Shown one piece after another: positions 60,043 through 64,000 of a stretch of 64,000 nucleotides of DNA; the stretch's first letter is position 1; the number at the start of each line of letters is the position of its first letter. The position numbers and the translations under genes are program-made. Origin of the DNA: Pseudomonas antarctica (GTDB lineage: Bacteria; Pseudomonadota; Gammaproteobacteria; Pseudomonadales; Pseudomonadaceae); NCBI RefSeq assembly GCF_001647715.1, contig NZ_CP015600.1:6377450-6441449 (forward strand), in the 5' to 3' direction. The notes under the pieces were generated by a model that saw only the letters and a list, made by a program, of their open reading frames with translations, searched no databases and had not been told where the DNA came from.

Positions 60043-61413
60043 TTATTTACCGATGCAGAAGCTGGAAAAGATCCTTCCCAGAAGATCATCGGAGCTGAAT
60101 GCACCGGTAATTTCGCCCAGCAGCTGCTGCGCTTGACGTAAATCCTCAGCCAGCAGCTCTCCTGCGCCCGCCAACGTCAGCTGAGCCCGACCGTACTCCA
60201 ACGCCACGCTGGCATGACGCAGCGCCTCCAGGTGCCTGCGGCGTGCACTGAAGCTGCTTTCCGAGGTCTGCTCATAGCCCATGCAGGCCTTGAGATGATC
60301 GCGCAACAACTCCAGGCCGTCGCCGGCCGACTTGGCACTCAGGCTGATGGTGACGTGGCCATCTTCGCTGGTTTCCATGGCGATGGCTTCGCCAGTCAGA
60401 TCCGCCTTGTTGCGGATCAAGGTCACTTTGGCCGGGTCAGGTCGCTGCTCAAGGAATTCCGGCCACAAGGCAAAAGGATCCACGGCCTCCGGCGCCGTGG
60501 CATCCACCACCAGCAGCACCCGATCCGCTTCGCCGATGGCCTTGAGTGCGCGTTCCACGCCGATCTTTTCCACCTGGTCATCGGTATCGCGTAAGCCGGC
60601 GGTATCAACCACGTGCAGCGGCATGCCATCGATGTGGATATGTTCACGCAATATATCCCGGGTGGTGCCGGCGATTTCGGTAACGATGGCGGCTTCACGA
60701 CCTGCCAGGGCATTCAGCAGGCTGGACTTGCCCGCATTCGGACGACCGGCAATCACTACCGTCATGCCGTCACGCAGTAATGCGCCCTGTCCGGCTTCAC
60801 GCAGCACTGTGGATAACTCATCACGAACTTTATCGAGCATTGCCAGGACATGGCCATCGGCGAGGAAGTCGATTTCTTCCTCCGGGAAATCAATGGCTGC
60901 TTCAACGTAGATGCGCAAGCTGATCAGTTGCTCGGTCAGGTTGTGCACACGCATGGAAAAAGCCCCCTGCAGCGAGCGCAGCGCATTGCGCGCCGCTTGT
61001 GCAGAGCTGGCCTCGATAAGGTCAGCAATCGCTTCGGCCTGGGCCAGGTCAAGCTTATCGTTGAGAAATGCCCGCTCGCTGAACTCTCCCGGACGAGCCA
61101 GGCGGCAACCTAACTGCAGGCAGCGCTGTAGCAACATATCCAATACAACCGGGCCGCCGTGGCCTTGTAATTCCAGTACATCCTCACCCGTGAAGGAATT
61201 TGGCCCAGGAAAATACAGGGCCAGGCCTTCATCCAGTACCGTGTCATCGGCATCCAGAAATGGGCCGTAGTGAGCGTATCGGGGTTTCAACTCGCGGCCG
61301 CTGATGGCCTGGGCTGCCACGCTGGCGAGGGGCCCGGAAATTCGAACGATACCCACACCGCCACGACCTTGAGCGGTAGCGACAGCGGCGATGGTTTCAC
61401 GAGGAGCGCTCAT
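60043..61413 (-). CDS. mnmE: tRNA modification GTPase MnmE
   Basis: A 456-residue GTPase, partner of MnmG. N-terminal tetrahydrofolate-binding domain ([27 protein letters not shown]), a G domain with [14 protein letters not shown] near 223-236, DTAGLRDT and NKADL, and the C-terminal CIGK whose Cys is characteristic. ATG 61413 is preferred over 61431. Confidence 0.97.
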   Translation of the reverse strand: MSAPRETIAAVATAQGRGGVGIVRISGPLASVAAQAISGRELKPRYAHYGPFLDADDTVLDEGLALYFPGPNSFTGEDVLELQGHGGPVVLDMLLQRCLQLGCRLARPGEFSERAFLNDKLDLAQAEAIADLIEASSAQAARNALRSLQGAFSMRVHNLTEQLISLRIYVEAAIDFPEEEIDFLADGHVLAMLDKVRDELSTVLREAGQGALLRDGMTVVIAGRPNAGKSSLLNALAGREAAIVTEIAGTTRDILREHIHIDGMPLHVVDTAGLRDTDDQVEKIGVERALKAIGEADRVLLVVDATAPEAVDPFALWPEFLEQRPDPAKVTLIRNKADLTGEAIAMETSEDGHVTISLSAKSAGDGLELLRDHLKACMGYEQTSESSFSARRRHLEALRHASVALEYGRAQLTLAGAGELLAEDLRQAQQLLGEITGAFSSDDLLGRIFSSFCIGK

Positions 61414-61444
61414 CAGCAGGTTCCAGAACAAAAGTGACGGAAAG

Positions 61445-61470
61445 CAAAACGCCCCACTAGGGGGCGTCTT
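61445..61470 (-). terminator. Rho-independent terminator after yidC
   Basis: On the minus strand ACGCCCC, a short loop and GGGGCGT are followed by TTTTGCTTT, 26 bases after the yidC stop. It should end the rpmH-rnpA-yidD-yidC transcript before mnmE. A perfect DnaA-box 9-mer (61476-61484) lies next to it. Confidence 0.75.
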
Positions 61471-61492
61471 GAGTGGTTATCCACACAGTAAA

Positions 61493-63172
61493 TTATGCCG
61501 CAGCTTTGGTAGCCGCTTCAATTTTACGTGTGATGTACCACTGTTGAGAGATCGACAGGCAGTTGTTGACCACCCAGTACAGCACCAGACCTGCTGGGAA
61601 CCACAGGAAGAAGAAGGTGAAGATGATTGGCATCATTTTCATTACCTTGGCTTGCATCGGGTCCGGCGGAGTCGGGTTCAAGCGCTGCTGGATAAACATG
61701 GTTGCGCCCATGATGATCGGCAGGATAAAGAACGGGTCTTTGATCGACAGGTCAGTTATCCACAGCATGAACGGAGCCTGGCGCATTTCCACGCTTTCCA
61801 GGAGTACCCAGTACAGCGACAGGAACACCGGCATCTGCACCAGAATCGGCAAGCATCCACCCAGCGGGTTGATCTTCTCTTTCTTGTACAGCTCCATCAT
61901 GGCCTGCGACATTTTCTGCCGATCATCGCCATGTTGCTCTTTCAGAGCGGCCAGTTTCGGAGCCACGGCACGCATACGCGCCATCGACTTGTAGCTGGCT
62001 GCAGACAGAGGGAAGAAGATCCCTTTGATCAGCATGGTCAGCAAGATGATCGAGAAGCCCCAGTTACCGACGATGCTGTGGATATGTTGCAGCAACCAGA
62101 AGATTGGCTGGGCAATGAACCACAGAATGCCGTAGTCCACAGTCAATTCCAGACCTGGGGACAACTCTTTCAGCACGGCCTGACTTTTCGGGCCGGCATA
62201 CAGAGTGGCGCTGGTTTCGGCCTTGGCACCTGGAGCGACGGTCAACGCCGGGCCAGTAAAACCAATGATGTAGTTGCCTTGGCTGTCTTTGCGGGTTTGA
62301 ACCAGGTTGGCTTCACCCTTGTTCGGAATCCATGCGGTCACGAAGTAGTGCTGCAACCAGGCGACCCATCCACCTTGGACTGTTTCTTTCAGCGCGCCCT
62401 TGTCGATGTCTTTCATCGACACTTTTTTGTACGGCTCGCTACTTGTCCACAGGGCGGCGCCCAGGTAAGTCGCGGTGCCGGTGGCGGTGCTGGAAGAAGG
62501 ATCGGCACTGTTGTCACGCTTGAGCTGGGCAAACAGGTTGCCCGTCCACGGTTTGGCGCTTTCGTTGTCGATCAGGTAAGTGACCTTCAAATCGTACAAA
62601 CCACGGGTGAAACTGAAACGCTTGATGTAGTTGACGCCGTCCTGACTGAATTTCAGGTCGACATTCAGCTGGTTCTGGCCATCAGCCAGTTGATAAGTCT
62701 TCTGTTCGGTCGAATAAACCGGACGACCGGTAGCACGAGCATCCGGACCGTCAGTGCCGGTCAGGCCACTTTGTGCCAGATAAGTACGTTCACCACCGTT
62801 ATCGAACAGTTGGAACGGAACATCTGGATGGTCTTGGCGACGTGGATACAGCGGCAGTTTCAACTGCGCGATATCACCACCTTGTGGGTCGATAGCCAGG
62901 TCGAGCACATCCGTTTTCACGTGGATGAGGTCTTTGTTGGTGACCACTGGCGTTTCTAGAGGGGCGCTTGTCTCGCCATTCGCGCTGGGAACATCGGCAC
63001 TCGCGGACGCATTGTTACCCAACGGGGTGTCCGGAATAGCCGGCGCAGCCTGATTGGTAGCAACATTCTGAGTCGGCAGGGCAGCTTGGCCGTAGTCCTG
63101 GTTCCACTTAAGAACCATGACGTAGGACACGATTGCCAGGGCGACGATCAGGATCGTGCGTTTAATATCCAT
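61493..63172 (-). CDS. yidC: Membrane protein insertase YidC
   Basis: A 559-residue inner-membrane insertase for Sec-dependent and independent membrane proteins. One N-terminal helix (MDIKRTILIVALAIVSYVMVLKW), a large periplasmic domain (about 60-340), and five conserved C-terminal helices with the GNWGFSIILLTMLIKGIFFPL region and its hydrophilic-groove Arg/Lys. Starts at ATG 63172, two bases after yidD. Confidence 0.97.
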   Translation of the reverse strand: MDIKRTILIVALAIVSYVMVLKWNQDYGQAALPTQNVATNQAAPAIPDTPLGNNASASADVPSANGETSAPLETPVVTNKDLIHVKTDVLDLAIDPQGGDIAQLKLPLYPRRQDHPDVPFQLFDNGGERTYLAQSGLTGTDGPDARATGRPVYSTEQKTYQLADGQNQLNVDLKFSQDGVNYIKRFSFTRGLYDLKVTYLIDNESAKPWTGNLFAQLKRDNSADPSSSTATGTATYLGAALWTSSEPYKKVSMKDIDKGALKETVQGGWVAWLQHYFVTAWIPNKGEANLVQTRKDSQGNYIIGFTGPALTVAPGAKAETSATLYAGPKSQAVLKELSPGLELTVDYGILWFIAQPIFWLLQHIHSIVGNWGFSIILLTMLIKGIFFPLSAASYKSMARMRAVAPKLAALKEQHGDDRQKMSQAMMELYKKEKINPLGGCLPILVQMPVFLSLYWVLLESVEMRQAPFMLWITDLSIKDPFFILPIIMGATMFIQQRLNPTPPDPMQAKVMKMMPIIFTFFFLWFPAGLVLYWVVNNCLSISQQWYITRKIEAATKAAA

Positions 63173-63174
63173 GA

Positions 63175-63420
63175 TTACTCGGCCATCGAAGAAGAACGGG
63201 AGGTAGGGATAGGTGGAACCGGGTCGAAACCACCGGGATTCCACGGATGACAGCGGCCTAAACGACGAAAGGCCAGCCAGCCACCGCGCAGAAGACCATG
63301 ATTTTCTATGGCCTCTAACGCGTAGCAGGAACAACTGGGGTAGAAACGACAGTGGTCGGCCATCAGAGGACTAATGGCATAACGGTAAAACTGGATCGGA
63401 ACGAGGGCCAGTTTACGCAT
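63175..63420 (-). CDS. yidD: Membrane protein insertion efficiency factor YidD
   Basis: An 81-residue protein of the standard length with the family core [21 protein letters not shown] near 12-32 and the [15 protein letters not shown] motif near 55-69. It assists YidC insertion at the inner membrane face. The start overlaps the rnpA stop by eight bases. Confidence 0.95.
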   Translation of the reverse strand: MRKLALVPIQFYRYAISPLMADHCRFYPSCSCYALEAIENHGLLRGGWLAFRRLGRCHPWNPGGFDPVPPIPTSRSSSMAE

Positions 63421-63820
63421 TGGTGCTGTCTACCCCTACAGTTTCGGTGCTGACTGCTGGTGCTGGCTTGTTAGTACGCGCCAAACGTTTCCAGAGCTTG
63501 CCGAAATGCTGAATCAATTCGGGGTTTTCTACATCCCCCAAGCCTTTGCGCGCGACGATAACAATATCCCAACCAACCAGAGTGTCCTGGTGGAGGCGAA
63601 ACGATTCGCGCATCAGACGCTTGAGGCGATTGCGCTCAACGGAGAGCTTTACGCTCTTCTTGCCAATCACCAACCCGAGACGGGGGTGATCCAGATCGTT
63701 GTTACGCGCAAGGAGCAGGAGATTTTTCCCCGGAACCTTGCCGGTGGGGGAGTCAAAGACTGCCTTGAAGTGCCGGGGTGTAAGCAGACGCTTTTCCCGA
63801 CTGAAGTCCTGACTCACCAC
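63413..63820 (-). CDS. rnpA: Ribonuclease P protein component
   Basis: A 135-residue RNA-binding subunit of RNase P, which trims tRNA 5' ends. [21 protein letters not shown] is the N-terminal substrate cleft and the RNR motif, [15 protein letters not shown], is near 57-71. No ATG fits; GTG 63820 gives [13 protein letters not shown], matching the family length, and the next GTG at 63817 is an alternative. Thirteen bases follow rpmH. Confidence 0.93.
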   Translation of the reverse strand: MVSQDFSREKRLLTPRHFKAVFDSPTGKVPGKNLLLLARNNDLDHPRLGLVIGKKSVKLSVERNRLKRLMRESFRLHQDTLVGWDIVIVARKGLGDVENPELIQHFGKLWKRLARTNKPAPAVSTETVGVDSTNA

Positions 63821-63833
63821 CAGTACCGGATTA

Positions 63834-63968
63834 TCAAACTGCCAGACGCGCACGACCTTTGGCGCGGCGACGCGACAGGACAGCACGGCCGTTCTTGGTA
63901 GCCATGCGAGCACGGAAGCCGTGAGTACGGGCGCGTTTGATGGTGCTTGGTTGGAAAGTACGTTTCAT
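63834..63968 (-). CDS. rpmH: 50S ribosomal protein L34
   Basis: Short gene for 44 residues: [18 protein letters not shown], then [26 protein letters not shown], an almost complete match to bacterial L34, very rich in Arg and Lys. It is the first gene of the rpmH-rnpA-yidD-yidC operon and the marker for the dnaA/oriC junction just past the right edge. Confidence 0.97.
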   Translation of the reverse strand: MKRTFQPSTIKRARTHGFRARMATKNGRAVLSRRRAKGRARLAV

Positions 63969-64000
63969 GGCGTTGTTACCTGGTTCGTCCACAACGGGCC

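Overview
The window is a chromosomal segment from a member of the Pseudomonas fluorescens group, next to the replication origin. The evidence is the gene order rpmH-rnpA-yidD-yidC-mnmE-mnmG-rsmG-parA-parB-atpIBEFHAGDC-glmU-glmR-glmS at the right end, the high GC content, Pseudomonas-type protein sequences throughout, and REPIN repeats with the GTGGGAGC/GCTCCCAC ends typical of this group. rpmH ends 32 bases before the right edge, so dnaA and the functional oriC should lie just outside. I see no tRNA, rRNA, CRISPR array, phage or transposase.

Layout. 1-3.7 kb: a truncated CPA2 cation:proton antiporter, an acyl-CoA thioesterase, pyridoxal kinase and a DUF3301 protein. 3.7-14.5 kb: a zinc-starvation island. 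Two near-perfect Zur palindromes (7067-7081 and 8822-8834) each sit between divergent units. Leftward from the first run dksA2, zigA, DUF1826 and a second COG0523 GTPase; rightward is a small secreted protein. The second faces a Tat-type amidase and a tightly overlapped seven-gene operon: folE2, an ABC metal importer (ATPase, permease, 3-His/Asp binding protein), hisI paralogue, gamma-carbonic anhydrase and dihydroorotase. The logic is to import zinc, move it with GTPase chaperones, and replace or supplement zinc enzymes with backup paralogues.

14.5-18 kb: DUF3617, cardiolipin synthase and cyclopropane synthase. 18-20 kb: a bufferin-type RiPP cluster (BufA precursor with six Cys, BufB DUF692 enzyme, BufC DUF2063 partner). 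20-26 kb: an operon of three SPFH (HflK/HflC-like) membrane proteins, one with 13 histidines in its first 20 residues, plus an HmtA-like P-type ATPase, behind a degenerate Zur-like box. 26.2-31.9 kb: a six-gene phospholipid operon like E. coli ynbABCD with an added PlsC acyltransferase and a small membrane protein. 32-43.6 kb: Lrp regulator, LysE exporter, alpha-2-macroglobulin (yfhM) with pbpC, and a GIDE-domain/LemA pair. 43.6-64 kb: the conserved glm-atp-par-mnm-yid-rpm origin-side block.

Other sequence signals: a 14-bp perfect parS core inside folE2, a cluster of DnaA-box-like sequences plus an AT-rich 13-mer-like element between mnmG and mnmE, and about two dozen perfect TTATCCACA 9-mers spread through the window. 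The best candidates for little-described biology are the SPFH/HmtA operon with its neighbouring bufferin cluster, and the ynb-type lipid operon whose phosphatidyltransferase carries Asn at two of the four usual Asp positions.
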